The notes under the pieces are model-generated. The model was given only the letters and a program-made list of their open reading frames with translations. It did no database searches and was not told the DNA's origin. A DNA stretch of 64,000 bases from Nitrosophilus alvini. GTDB taxonomy: Bacteria > Campylobacterota > Campylobacteria > Campylobacterales > Nitratiruptoraceae. Positions 28,163-35,590 of the stretch are shown here, piece by piece. Within the stretch, counting starts at the first letter, position 1. Each line of letters begins with the position of its first letter. Made by a program: the position numbers and the translations under genes. Location of the stretch: the NCBI RefSeq assembly GCF_015100395.1, contig NZ_AP022847.1, positions 1,180,501 through 1,244,500 of the forward strand. The letters run 5' to 3'.

Positions 28163-28210
28163 TTTTGGGAAAATGTACCCCAAAAAGCAAACCTTGCCGT
28201 CAAAAGACGG
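28163..28210 (+). promoter_or_regulatory. Structured leader of the rpsF operon
   Basis: Three hairpins can form in a row: TTTTGGG/CCCAAAA (28163-28185), a small GCAA/TTGC stem (28187-28197) and CCGTC-AAAA-GACGG (28197-28210). The last begins with CCG. S6:S18 autoregulatory leaders of other bacteria present a CCG that mimics the 16S rRNA site. This may be a local form of that element, but I cannot confirm the fold. A TATTAT -10-like box at 28148-28153 could start the transcript. Confidence 0.4.
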
Positions 28211-28233
28211 ATATATAGCCAAAAGGAGAATAG

Positions 28234-28599
28234 ATGAGACATTACGAGACACTTTTTGTGTTAAAGCCTACTCTTACGGAAGAAGAGAGTAAAGCCAAGT
28301 TTGACTTTATTAAAGAGGTCATTGAAAAAAATGGCGGTGAAATAGCAGCTTATGAAGATTTCGGAGTCAGAAAGCTTGCTTATCCTATCGAAAAATTCGA
28401 AAGAGGCCACTACTACGTTATATACTTCAAAGCGCCTTCAACAACGGTACTTGAACTTGAAAGAATCTACAGAATCACTGAAGATGTCATCAGATTTCTT
28501 ACTATGAAATATGAGACAAAAAAAGATGTTGCAGCTTGGGAAAAGATGGTTCAAAGAGCACAAAAAGCCACACAAAAGGAAACAGCAGCAGCTGAATAA
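28234..28599 (+). CDS. rpsF: 30S ribosomal protein S6
   Basis: This 121-residue small-subunit protein pairs with S18 on the platform of the 30S subunit. [18 protein letters not shown] at the start and [23 protein letters not shown] in the core are canonical for the ferredoxin-like S6 fold; the C-terminal tail is Lys/Ala-rich. It heads the conserved rpsF-ssb-rpsR operon with 12-base spacing to ssb. AAAGGAG precedes the ATG. Autoregulation through the leader is plausible. Confidence 0.96.
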   Translation: MRHYETLFVLKPTLTEEESKAKFDFIKEVIEKNGGEIAAYEDFGVRKLAYPIEKFERGHYYVIYFKAPSTTVLELERIYRITEDVIRFLTMKYETKKDVAAWEKMVQRAQKATQKETAAAE

Positions 28600-28611
28600 C
28601 AGGAAAATTTT

Positions 28612-29052
28612 ATGTACAACAAAGTTATAATGGTAGGAAACCTTACCAGAGATATTGAACTGAAATATACCCAAAACGGAATGGCTATTGCAAAAACAGG
28701 CATTGCCACAAATAGAAGGTTTAAATCCCAAAGCGGCGAGCAGAAAGACGAAGTATGTTTTATAGACATTACACTTTTTGGCAGAGCCGCGGAAGTTGCC
28801 AATCAATATCTTTCAAAAGGCAGACGCGTTTTGATTGAAGGAAGATTGGTATATGAACAGTGGGTAGACAATACCGGGCAGAAAAGAAGTAAACACTCAA
28901 TTGCCGTTGAAAATATGCAAATGCTAGGCAGCAGAGACGAAGCCACGGCTACAACAGGAAACTATGAACAGCCTAGACAGAGTGTTCAGCAACCTCAGCA
29001 AAGCCCGGAGATACCCGAAATAGATATTGACGACGACGAAATACCATTTTAG
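28612..29052 (+). CDS. ssb: Single-stranded DNA-binding protein
   Basis: This 146-residue SSB has an OB-fold (about 1-105) opening with YNKVIMVGNLTRDIELKYT and containing IDITLFGRAAEVANQYL. A Gln/Pro-rich linker is followed by the acidic tip DDDEIPF, which recruits replication and repair partners. It works as a tetramer at forks and during recombination and transformation. Its place between rpsF and rpsR is the common bacterial order. Confidence 0.97.
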   Translation: MYNKVIMVGNLTRDIELKYTQNGMAIAKTGIATNRRFKSQSGEQKDEVCFIDITLFGRAAEVANQYLSKGRRVLIEGRLVYEQWVDNTGQKRSKHSIAVENMQMLGSRDEATATTGNYEQPRQSVQQPQQSPEIPEIDIDDDEIPF

Positions 29053-29065
29053 TTAGGAGAAAATA

Positions 29066-29344
29066 ATGGCCGAAAAAAGAAAATTCAAAAAAAGATATTG
29101 CAAATACTGCGAAGCGAAGGTAAATTTCATAGATTACAAAGATATAGAGCTTTTGAAGCACTCCTTAAGTGAAAGATATAAAATTATGCCAAGAAGACTT
29201 ACAGGAAACTGTAAAAAACATCAGGAAATGGTTGAAGAAGCTATCAAAAGAGCAAGACACGCCGCACTTGTTCCTTATATAGTAGACAGAAAAAGAGTTG
29301 TAGCAAATCCTTTCGAGGAGATAAAACCTCTTTATACAAAATAA
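29066..29344 (+). CDS. rpsR: 30S ribosomal protein S18, zinc-binding form
   Basis: This 92-residue protein is the S6 partner on the 30S platform. The core includes [19 protein letters not shown] and [12 protein letters not shown]. The N-terminal CKYC and the later C..KH provide a C+ type zinc-ribbon candidate, which many other bacteria have lost. It ends the rpsF operon and is followed by an intrinsic terminator. Confidence 0.96.
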   Translation: MAEKRKFKKRYCKYCEAKVNFIDYKDIELLKHSLSERYKIMPRRLTGNCKKHQEMVEEAIKRARHAALVPYIVDRKRVVANPFEEIKPLYTK

Positions 29345-29345
29345 T

Positions 29346-29366
29346 AAAAGGGCTTTTGCCCTTTTT
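29346..29366 (+). terminator. Intrinsic terminator of the rpsF-ssb-rpsR operon
   Basis: AAAAGGGC and GCCCTTTT form an 8-base-pair stem with a TTTT loop, followed by a T-rich tail. It starts one base after the rpsR stop and just precedes the end of the convergent HDOD gene. Confidence 0.85.
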
Positions 29367-29372
29367 CTTCTT

Positions 29373-31235
29373 TTATGAGTTGAAATATTTGTCTACACTC
29401 TTTTTATAAATCGAATCCATTGTGTATATTTTATCCCTGAACGATCCTGGATCAGCCAGGTCTTTGTCAAACTCTTTGTTTATATCGCTGCAGGCAATTT
29501 TCAGCATAGTCTCATACACCTTTTTACTGTCAAAATAGGAAGGTGTATCAATGATGAAATCCCTCAAAATTTTATGAAGTTTTTCGTTTTTAAAATCTAT
29601 AAAACTGTAAGCGTTATACGTAACGAAGACATTTCCTTCAAAATCTCTCCATATTTTGGAAAACTCTTCAAAAAGTTCTTCTTTAAGTTTGTCAATATTT
29701 TTGAAAATAATAAGATCAAATCCGGAAAACATCTCAAGTTTAAGATCCTCATCATCTAATATGTCACATGGAACGATACAAAAAGGCATCTTTTCAAAAG
29801 AGTAGTCCGATGCATTTAATACAAGATCTATCAGAAAGTTTGCAAAAAACGGGTCTTCATATCTAAAAGCCGCTCTCTTTGTACTCTGATCCACAATTTT
29901 TATCTTATCTGCATATGCACTGAAATGGAGCTCTTTACCCAAAATTCTCTCCATACTGATGGAAAATGTGGGAAGTGAAACGGAGCGTATTTTATCTTTG
30001 ACTCCGATATTTTCAAGCATCTCGTTTGCATCAAATATGGTCTCATTCAAAAAAGATATGGCTTTTGAATTATCCATGCCAAACCTTTTGAGACGGTTTA
30101 AAAGTATATACCCGCTTCTTTTATCGCTGCTGAGAATAAATTCAAGTGCAAGTATAGTAAGATATGCAACATATGAAAATCTGAGTTTTCTTGACGAGAG
30201 AGTCATTTTTATACTCTCTGGATACTCAATATAGGGATGACGCAGAAGGTGCGCCATAAGATATCCGTCGTAAAGATATTGAAAAAACCCCAGAACCTGT
30301 TCAAAATAGTGTTTGTTAACTTCAATCATCGTTTTGCCGAAAGTTCTCTCTTCCATAACTCTTGCTGTGTATGAATAGAGCTCTTTGGGTGTTTTGAAGA
30401 ACTTTTTGAATTTTTCATCAGCCTGATCGGCCATAAAAGTTATACCCATAATATCAGTTACCAACAAAGAACGCCCTTCGCTTCTTAAATCTCTAAATGA
30501 AAAAAGAGGCGCAAGTTTTTTAAAAATTGCTGTTTTTAATATTCCGAACATCTCATAATGCTCAAATTCGTCCAAAGCAACATTTGACATAGAGATTTTG
30601 GTATCTATATGCTCGTATGTCAGTCTTTTTACCTCATCAAATCCGAGTCTCGTTATAGCGTTTGATATTGAACTAATATCCATTTTTCCGGCTTTTTCGA
30701 CCGAATTGGCTTTTTTTATGATTTCGGCCTCAAGTTCGGGAAGCGCTTCGATGTGTGTTTTGAATTTCACTACGGTGGTATTGGGATCGTCAAGTTCGAG
30801 CATCAGATTAATAACCGCTTTGACGGTATCGAGCCTTTCATCTTTTTCTATATCATTTTCGGAGATGTTTCTTTCAAGGCGAAAATTTATTCTATGCGGT
30901 TTTTTTACATATTTCTCAAAAAAATCAACGGATTTCAAAGACTCTTCAAACATAACCCCCATCTCTTTAAGGGTTTGCCTTTTTATCTCTACCGTTTTTT
31001 CCAGATTTTGAATCTTTATCTCTATTTTTGTTTTTTTAACCTCTTCAATCTCTCTTTTTTCTATTGCTGCACCGTTTTTGGAAACATCAAGAATTTTTCC
31101 TATTCCCTCTATATAAAGATTGTCTACATGATATCTGTCACACTGGCGTTTACTAAGAGCAGTATCTTTTTTCTCTTTCTCTTCGGTTGCAGCCTTATTC
31201 TCTTTTTTCTTTTTCCCAAAATCAAAAAGCCCCAT
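29373..31235 (-). CDS. PilZ-HDOD signalling protein
   Basis: This protein has 620 residues. After a Lys-rich N-terminus comes a PilZ-like domain (about 28-115) with the c-di-GMP-binding pair RQCDR (30-34) and DVSKNG (50-55). An HDOD output domain follows (about 150-340), recognisable from ELEAEIIKKANSVEKAG, ISNAITRLGFDEVKRL and later helices. The last 280 residues are unrecognised. HDOD domains are catalytically dead HD relatives used in signalling. The likely role is a c-di-GMP-responsive regulator, perhaps of motility or surface behaviour. I start it at the ATG with AAGGTTG upstream, two bases after the methyltransferase stop; the frame runs 30 codons further upstream but without support. 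Confidence 0.75.
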   Translation of the reverse strand: MGLFDFGKKKKENKAATEEKEKKDTALSKRQCDRYHVDNLYIEGIGKILDVSKNGAAIEKREIEEVKKTKIEIKIQNLEKTVEIKRQTLKEMGVMFEESLKSVDFFEKYVKKPHRINFRLERNISENDIEKDERLDTVKAVINLMLELDDPNTTVVKFKTHIEALPELEAEIIKKANSVEKAGKMDISSISNAITRLGFDEVKRLTYEHIDTKISMSNVALDEFEHYEMFGILKTAIFKKLAPLFSFRDLRSEGRSLLVTDIMGITFMADQADEKFKKFFKTPKELYSYTARVMEERTFGKTMIEVNKHYFEQVLGFFQYLYDGYLMAHLLRHPYIEYPESIKMTLSSRKLRFSYVAYLTILALEFILSSDKRSGYILLNRLKRFGMDNSKAISFLNETIFDANEMLENIGVKDKIRSVSLPTFSISMERILGKELHFSAYADKIKIVDQSTKRAAFRYEDPFFANFLIDLVLNASDYSFEKMPFCIVPCDILDDEDLKLEMFSGFDLIIFKNIDKLKEELFEEFSKIWRDFEGNVFVTYNAYSFIDFKNEKLHKILRDFIIDTPSYFDSKKVYETMLKIACSDINKEFDKDLADPGSFRDKIYTMDSIYKKSVDKYFNS

Positions 31236-31236
31236 A

Positions 31237-31932
31237 TCAACCTTCTTTTTCGCTGTTTTCAAAAATAAGCACTCTTTTATCCGCAGTATCATCTGAGAAG
31301 AGAAAAATCTCTTCATATGAGACAAGTCTCATAGGTGACACTCTTTTTATATCCTCTATACTGTGATAATACTGCACGATAGAACTTCTGTTTTTTTTAA
31401 AGCAACCATTTTCTTTTTCAAAAACCGTTATATCGGTATTCAAAATTTCATTCTCAAAAACCGCATCAACAGCGATAAAAATATCATCTTTATCTATTAC
31501 CATGACTCCCTGTGCGATATCTCCGAATCCATAGGCGGTATTAATATCGCAGTAGAGCTTCCCTCCCTCTTTGAGAACTTTTTTTGCACATTTCAAAAAC
31601 TTTGCAAGCTCTTTTTTGTCAAGATAATTCAAAACATCAAATATAGCAACCGCAGCATCAAATTTCTCATTTACATCACACAGGTCTTTACACTCCGCAT
31701 CAACACCGGATTGACGTGCACGTCTGACCATTTCACCGCTTAGGTCTATACCTTTTGCCTCAAGACCGGCAGCTTTTGCTTTTTGCAAAAAAGAACCGCT
31801 TCCGCAACCGATATCAAGTATCTTCTTTGCGCCGCTTTTTTTGAGTTTTTCCAAAAAAAGCCGATGCAGATACTCTATCTCTTCATCAAATCCCAGATAC
31901 GGTTCTATTTTTGCATAAAGGTCAAGACCCAT
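31237..31932 (-). CDS. Class I SAM-dependent methyltransferase
   Basis: This 231-residue enzyme has motif I KILDIGCGSGSFL (about 37-49), the acidic GIDLSGEMVRRAR and motif IV-like FDAAVAIFDVLNYLD. The layout matches small cytoplasmic methyltransferases acting on small molecules, tRNA or quinones; the substrate is not readable. It overlaps the hisG stop by 11 bases and lies two bases from the PilZ-HDOD gene, so it belongs to the minus-strand block of overlapping genes from 35093 downward. Nothing links it to histidine synthesis beyond position. Confidence 0.78.
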   Translation of the reverse strand: MGLDLYAKIEPYLGFDEEIEYLHRLFLEKLKKSGAKKILDIGCGSGSFLQKAKAAGLEAKGIDLSGEMVRRARQSGVDAECKDLCDVNEKFDAAVAIFDVLNYLDKKELAKFLKCAKKVLKEGGKLYCDINTAYGFGDIAQGVMVIDKDDIFIAVDAVFENEILNTDITVFEKENGCFKKNRSSIVQYYHSIEDIKRVSPMRLVSYEEIFLFSDDTADKRVLIFENSEKEG

Positions 31933-32539
31933 TCAAAGCCCCGCTTATCTTCTCATACAATGAAAGTATTTCATCTTTCTTGGCAAAAAAGCTGTTTTTG
32001 TTGGCTATAAGATGCGCACTCGATTCCATAATAGTCAAAGCCGGCTTGAGACCGTTTTGCTTCATTGTCTCTCCGGTCTCCACAATATCGACTATAATAT
32101 CGGCAAGTCCTACCAAAGGTGCAAGTTCAATTGAACCGTAGAGTTTTATTATCTCTACCGGGACAGCCCTTTTAGAAAAGTAGTCTCTGGCTATATTGGT
32201 CATTTTTGTGGCAACTTTCAAAGATGGTCTGTCCAGGTCAAGCTCTTCATCACATTTTATACCGATTGCGACTTTACATTTACCGATACCGAGATCAAGA
32301 AGTCTGATAAGATCCAATTTTTGCTCTTCAAGCACATCAAGACCCACAACTCCCACATCTGCCGCCTGATGATATACATATGTAGGGACATCCTGGTTTC
32401 TCACAAGAAGAAATCTGAAGTTATCCGTTTCCAGTATCAGTTTTCTCTCCTCAAAAACAAACTTTCTATCAAATATCTTTTCAAATATTCCCAGACTCTC
32501 ATCGGCTATCCTGCCTTTTGGAAGAGCTATAGTCAGCAT
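31922..32539 (-). CDS. hisG: ATP phosphoribosyltransferase, short form
   Basis: This 205-residue enzyme catalyses the first step of histidine synthesis, joining PRPP and ATP. MLTIALPKGRIADESL at the start, RNQDVPTYVYHQAADVGVVG and LADIIVDIVETGETM (PRPP-binding loop) are intact. It lacks the C-terminal regulatory domain of the long form, so it should need a HisZ partner, which is not in this window. It overlaps coaX by one base (TAATG) and the next methyltransferase gene by 11. Confidence 0.95.
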   Translation of the reverse strand: MLTIALPKGRIADESLGIFEKIFDRKFVFEERKLILETDNFRFLLVRNQDVPTYVYHQAADVGVVGLDVLEEQKLDLIRLLDLGIGKCKVAIGIKCDEELDLDRPSLKVATKMTNIARDYFSKRAVPVEIIKLYGSIELAPLVGLADIIVDIVETGETMKQNGLKPALTIMESSAHLIANKNSFFAKKDEILSLYEKISGALNGS

Positions 32540-33177
32540 TATATTTCCTTTGCCAATCTGTTTTCTTCTATAATTTTCATCATACCTTTAAATATCAAAG
32601 CTTCATCATATACAGCGTTTTGAAAAAATGAACTCAAAACTCTACCGTCACCGCCGGTAAAAAACAGTCTCCTCGAGCCTGCCGTATCTTTTATCATTAA
32701 AATAACGGATTTTAGCGCAGCGAAACTCAAAGCATCTTTAGTATTTTGAGGCAACACATCAATATCGACAGAAAAATCAAATTCAACATCCAAAACGGGA
32801 GATATAGATGCAAAAGCACTTCTCACAGCCCTGAATCCAGGCATTATAAAACCTCCAAGATGCCTGCCTTTTTGCATCACATCAACGGTAATGGCACTGC
32901 CTGCATCAATTGCAACACCGTCATACACCTCTTTGCAAAGAACCTTTCTGTCGATACCCATACCTTTATAATCGGTATCGATATCCACATATGGGGAAAT
33001 ATCTACCCAGTTTTTATAATTTTTTACTCTTTTTTGTGCAGCACTGTTTACACATATATAAAAAAGCTTCAGTTCTTTGTATTTTTCAAGAGCATCATTT
33101 ATCTCTTCTTTATATACCTTTTTATCTTTATAAAAATGTGCAAAACTGTTGCCGATATCACAAAGAAGCAATCTCAA
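32539..33177 (-). CDS. coaX: Type III pantothenate kinase
   Basis: This 212-residue ASKHA-fold kinase performs the first step of coenzyme A synthesis. The phosphate-binding DIGNSFAHFY (6-15), the pantothenate-site DAGSAITVDV and the GGFIMPGF loop are present. Type III enzymes resist CoA feedback and need a monovalent cation. It is somewhat shorter than typical (about 250), as in Campylobacter and Helicobacter relatives. The start is TTG; the frame overlaps the end of the preceding small gene by 20 bases, and its stop overlaps the hisG start. Confidence 0.88.
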   Translation of the reverse strand: MRLLLCDIGNSFAHFYKDKKVYKEEINDALEKYKELKLFYICVNSAAQKRVKNYKNWVDISPYVDIDTDYKGMGIDRKVLCKEVYDGVAIDAGSAITVDVMQKGRHLGGFIMPGFRAVRSAFASISPVLDVEFDFSVDIDVLPQNTKDALSFAALKSVILMIKDTAGSRRLFFTGGDGRVLSSFFQNAVYDEALIFKGMMKIIEENRLAKEI

Positions 33178-33490
33178 TTCTCCAGTTTATAGATTTAAGC
33201 AGACTTTGGGCTTTTGCACATACCGGTGCATCAGTTATCAGTATCTTCTTTTTAAATCCGTGCGAAAAAGATTTGCTCAAAAGTTCTGAAACCTCTTCAT
33301 AGCTTTGGGCATCTTTTACCAAAACCCTGCTTTTTCTGCTCGTAAAAATTATGAGCATATATTTGTTATCGACTGTAAGCGCATTGAAGACTGATACTCT
33401 TTTTCTTATACCGTACTTTTTCAAATCCACAGGTTCAAATTTTTTAAAAATCAGACCCTTCTTTTGGAAAAAATCTATCAAATTTTTCAT
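33158..33490 (-). CDS. Small cytoplasmic protein of unknown function
   Basis: This 110-residue protein has no signal peptide or membrane segment. It alternates short strands and basic helices: KKYGIRKRVSVFNALTV, then YMLIIFTSRKSRVLVKDAQ, then KKKILITDAPVCAKAQ. I recognise no family. It overlaps the lipoprotein gene upstream by four bases and coaX downstream by 20, so it is translated with them. Confidence 0.7.
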   Translation of the reverse strand: MKNLIDFFQKKGLIFKKFEPVDLKKYGIRKRVSVFNALTVDNKYMLIIFTSRKSRVLVKDAQSYEEVSELLSKSFSHGFKKKILITDAPVCAKAQSLLKSINWRIEIASL

Positions 33491-34491
33491 TTTTGCAGCT
33501 GAAAATATCTATCTTTGTAATAAAATCTGTCTTCTGCAGCAAAGATATAGTCATCAATCTCATCAGGAAGTTTAAAAATGTTTGATACTCGAAGAGTATG
33601 ATCGGTAGCTATCATATAGCCCTCTTTTTCAATAATATAGAGATATTCTCCATATATTACGCCGGTAAAATGTGCAAAGGGGTATTTTCTTGTTTTCAAA
33701 ACATTCAAATCAGCATCTGTCAAAACCACTCTACCGTCTTTGGCAAGTATATATATTCCTTCATTTAAAAAGAGAATATCCGAAATTTCCATATCAAGGG
33801 TATTTATATCTTCAGGATTGACAGAGATTACTTTATTCGGAGTGGCTGCCACAAGTCTATTGTTAAGGACATCCAAAAAAATGATATTGTTTAGAAACTT
33901 CTCGGTACCCACAATTATTGTTCTAATCGCTTTTTTTGTCTTTTTGTCGACAATGATTATCTTTCCGTCAAGAGTAGGAACAAGAATTATTTCTTCCATA
34001 AAATAGGGATTTGCTATTTTTGTATCTACTGAAAAAATCTCATCCGATTTTATAGAATTTAAAACTTTTTCCTCTTTCCAGTCAAAGATCCCTATTTCAT
34101 TATTATCAAAAACAAGTACAACTATATCCCCTTCCATTTTGGCAGCAGCTACTCTTTTCATGTCAAAATGGTGTCTTAAAACCTCTTTGCCGCTTTTTTT
34201 TGAGATGATAACCATGTCTCCGCAGCTGTGAGCAGCTATGACATATTCATCATTATCTGAGACAAATTCAAAATCTTTTGGAATTTTTATATCCAAAACA
34301 CCGCTTTTTGTAATAACCTGTCCATTTTCGAGAGTTGCTCCATCTCTTGTAATATCTATTATCTTTGCAGGGAGTTCTCCGTCATACTCCACTTTGCCTG
34401 CTATCTCTTCAGGCTCAAAATACTGTTTTGAACTACATCCTGAAAATAGAAAAAAAGTTGCCAAAAAAAGATAAGTGATTACTTTTTTCAT
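33487..34491 (-). CDS. Putative lipoprotein with a PQQ/WD-like beta-propeller, BamB-like
   Basis: This 334-residue protein has a lipoprotein signal peptide ending LFSGC (Cys19). The mature part consists of repeated blade-like units such as VVLVFDNNEIGIFDWKEEKV, ILVPTLDGKIIIVDKKT and IYILAKDGRVVLTDADLN, each resembling a PQQ-propeller strand set. This resembles BamB, the propeller lipoprotein of the outer-membrane protein assembly machine. The adjacent upstream gene looks like YfgM, which neighbours bamB in gammaproteobacteria. Assignment to BamB is inference from fold pattern and synteny; overall identity must be low. Confidence 0.6.
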   Translation of the reverse strand: MKKVITYLFLATFFLFSGCSSKQYFEPEEIAGKVEYDGELPAKIIDITRDGATLENGQVITKSGVLDIKIPKDFEFVSDNDEYVIAAHSCGDMVIISKKSGKEVLRHHFDMKRVAAAKMEGDIVVLVFDNNEIGIFDWKEEKVLNSIKSDEIFSVDTKIANPYFMEEIILVPTLDGKIIIVDKKTKKAIRTIIVGTEKFLNNIIFLDVLNNRLVAATPNKVISVNPEDINTLDMEISDILFLNEGIYILAKDGRVVLTDADLNVLKTRKYPFAHFTGVIYGEYLYIIEKEGYMIATDHTLRVSNIFKLPDEIDDYIFAAEDRFYYKDRYFQLQK

Positions 34492-35093
34492 TTGCCGCCT
34501 TTCACACTATAGTGCAATAAGAATTTTGCAAATATTTTTGCGGGAGAATTTTCCGGCACTGATTCAAGGAGTTTTTTGCCCTCTTCGATTTTTTTCTCTT
34601 TGAAAAGCAGAAACGCTTCATCTAAAACAGCCAAATCTTTAAGCAGAGCATCCTGAGTATATCTGTAATCCTTCAAAACTTTTTCATCTTTTGAAATTGC
34701 CGCATATTGGTATTTTGCAATATCCGAAAGAACGTTTATATTTTTTGCAGCTATACTTTTAAGAATTTCAGCATCATTTTTTTGCAAAGCTTTTTGAAAA
34801 ACAAATGCGTTATATAATGAAGGATTTTTCTCTTTCAGAAGCATCAGCGCTTCTTTGTCTTCCGGATTTTGCTGAAGCTTGATATAGGCTTCATTTGATA
34901 CTTTCAGGTCATGGGAAACCTTCAAATCATATGCAGTATATCCCAATGCAGCAACTATGGCAACAATACATATACCGATAATGACCTTTTTATATTTTTT
35001 GTAAAATCTTTCAACTTTTATTATCTGTTCTAAAAATTTCTCTTCATTAGAGAGCTCTTCTTTCAATATCTGAATATTCTCTTTTGTACTCAA
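34488..35093 (-). CDS. YfgM-like membrane-anchored TPR-like protein
   Basis: This 201-residue protein has a cytoplasmic N-terminus, one membrane helix (about 36-54) and a periplasmic helical domain of repeated pairs (EAYIKLQQNPEDKEALMLLK and following) like the YfgM tetratricopeptide-type domain. YfgM is an ancillary factor of the SecYEG translocon that works with periplasmic chaperones. The start is TTG with AAGGGG upstream, and it overlaps the BamB-like gene by four bases. It heads the minus-strand operon reaching to the PilZ-HDOD gene. Confidence 0.6.
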   Translation of the reverse strand: MSTKENIQILKEELSNEEKFLEQIIKVERFYKKYKKVIIGICIVAIVAALGYTAYDLKVSHDLKVSNEAYIKLQQNPEDKEALMLLKEKNPSLYNAFVFQKALQKNDAEILKSIAAKNINVLSDIAKYQYAAISKDEKVLKDYRYTQDALLKDLAVLDEAFLLFKEKKIEEGKKLLESVPENSPAKIFAKFLLHYSVKGGK

Positions 35094-35123
35094 AGGGACC
35101 CCTTTTTCACAATATTTTAAGCT

Positions 35124-35129
35124 AGTATA
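35124..35129 (-). promoter_or_regulatory. -10 box of the yfgM-like operon
   Basis: TATACT on the minus strand, 31 bases before the TTG start, in an AT-rich context. The overlapping TATTAT is an alternative. Confidence 0.45.
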
Positions 35130-35173
35130 ATATCAAATCAAAGATAAAATGCATATAAGGTCACCTTTAAAAA

Positions 35174-35203
35174 GGGGGTATACCCCCAAAATACTTTTTT
35201 GGG
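35174..35203. repeat. Two mutually exclusive hairpins between the yfgM-like gene and gatC
   Basis: GGGGG-TATA-CCCCC (35174-35187) is a perfect palindrome. Its C run is shared with a second hairpin, CCCAAAA/TTTTGGG (35185-35203), followed 10 bases later by nine T (35214-35222). The two cannot form together. The block lies just upstream of the gatC -10 box. Confidence 0.6.
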
Positions 35204-35224
35204 TGCAATTAAATTTTTTTTTGC

Positions 35225-35230
35225 TAAAAT
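35225..35230 (+). promoter_or_regulatory. -10 box of gatC
   Basis: TTTTTTGCTAAAAT: a T-tract followed by TGC and TAAAAT, the usual promoter form of Campylobacterota. Expected transcription start is near 35237, 36 bases before the ATG. Confidence 0.6.
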
Positions 35231-35272
35231 TATTCATCTATATTGTCAAAGTATCGAAATAAAAGGAAAATT

Positions 35273-35563
35273 ATGAAAATAGACAACTCTTTACTAGAAA
35301 GACTCGAAAAACTTGCACACCTCAGTATAGAAGAAGAGAAAAAAGAGGAGATACTTGAAGAACTAAACAAATTTCTCTCTTTTGTTGAAAATCTGAATGA
35401 GCTCGATATATCAGGGCTGGATGCTTCATTCACAACTCTTGAAGGGGGCTCGCCGTTCAGAAAAGATGAACCTATATCCCAAGAAGAGATACCCGAAGCT
35501 ATACTGAGTAATGCACCCGAGAGCAGCGAGGACTTTTTTATTGTCCCGAAAATAATCGAATAA
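35273..35563 (+). CDS. gatC: Asp-tRNA(Asn)/Glu-tRNA(Gln) amidotransferase subunit C
   Basis: This 96-residue protein is the small stabilising subunit of GatCAB, which turns misacylated Glu-tRNA(Gln) and Asp-tRNA(Asn) into the correct aminoacyl-tRNAs. LERLEKLAHLSIEEEKKE at the N-terminus and the PFRKDEP motif near residue 62 are typical. The start is the ATG with AAGGAAA upstream, not the earlier in-frame ATG at 35243. GatA and GatB are not adjacent, which is common in this phylum. Confidence 0.92.
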   Translation: MKIDNSLLERLEKLAHLSIEEEKKEEILEELNKFLSFVENLNELDISGLDASFTTLEGGSPFRKDEPISQEEIPEAILSNAPESSEDFFIVPKIIE

Positions 35564-35590
35564 TACCTCTTTGCCCCAAAAGGAAATTTT

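Noticed and set aside
35174-35187. GGGGGTATACCCCC as a CsoR-type copper or nickel operator
   Set aside because: CsoR-family sites usually show the opposite order (TACCC then GGGTA) and no metal-related gene is near; kept only as a structural palindrome.
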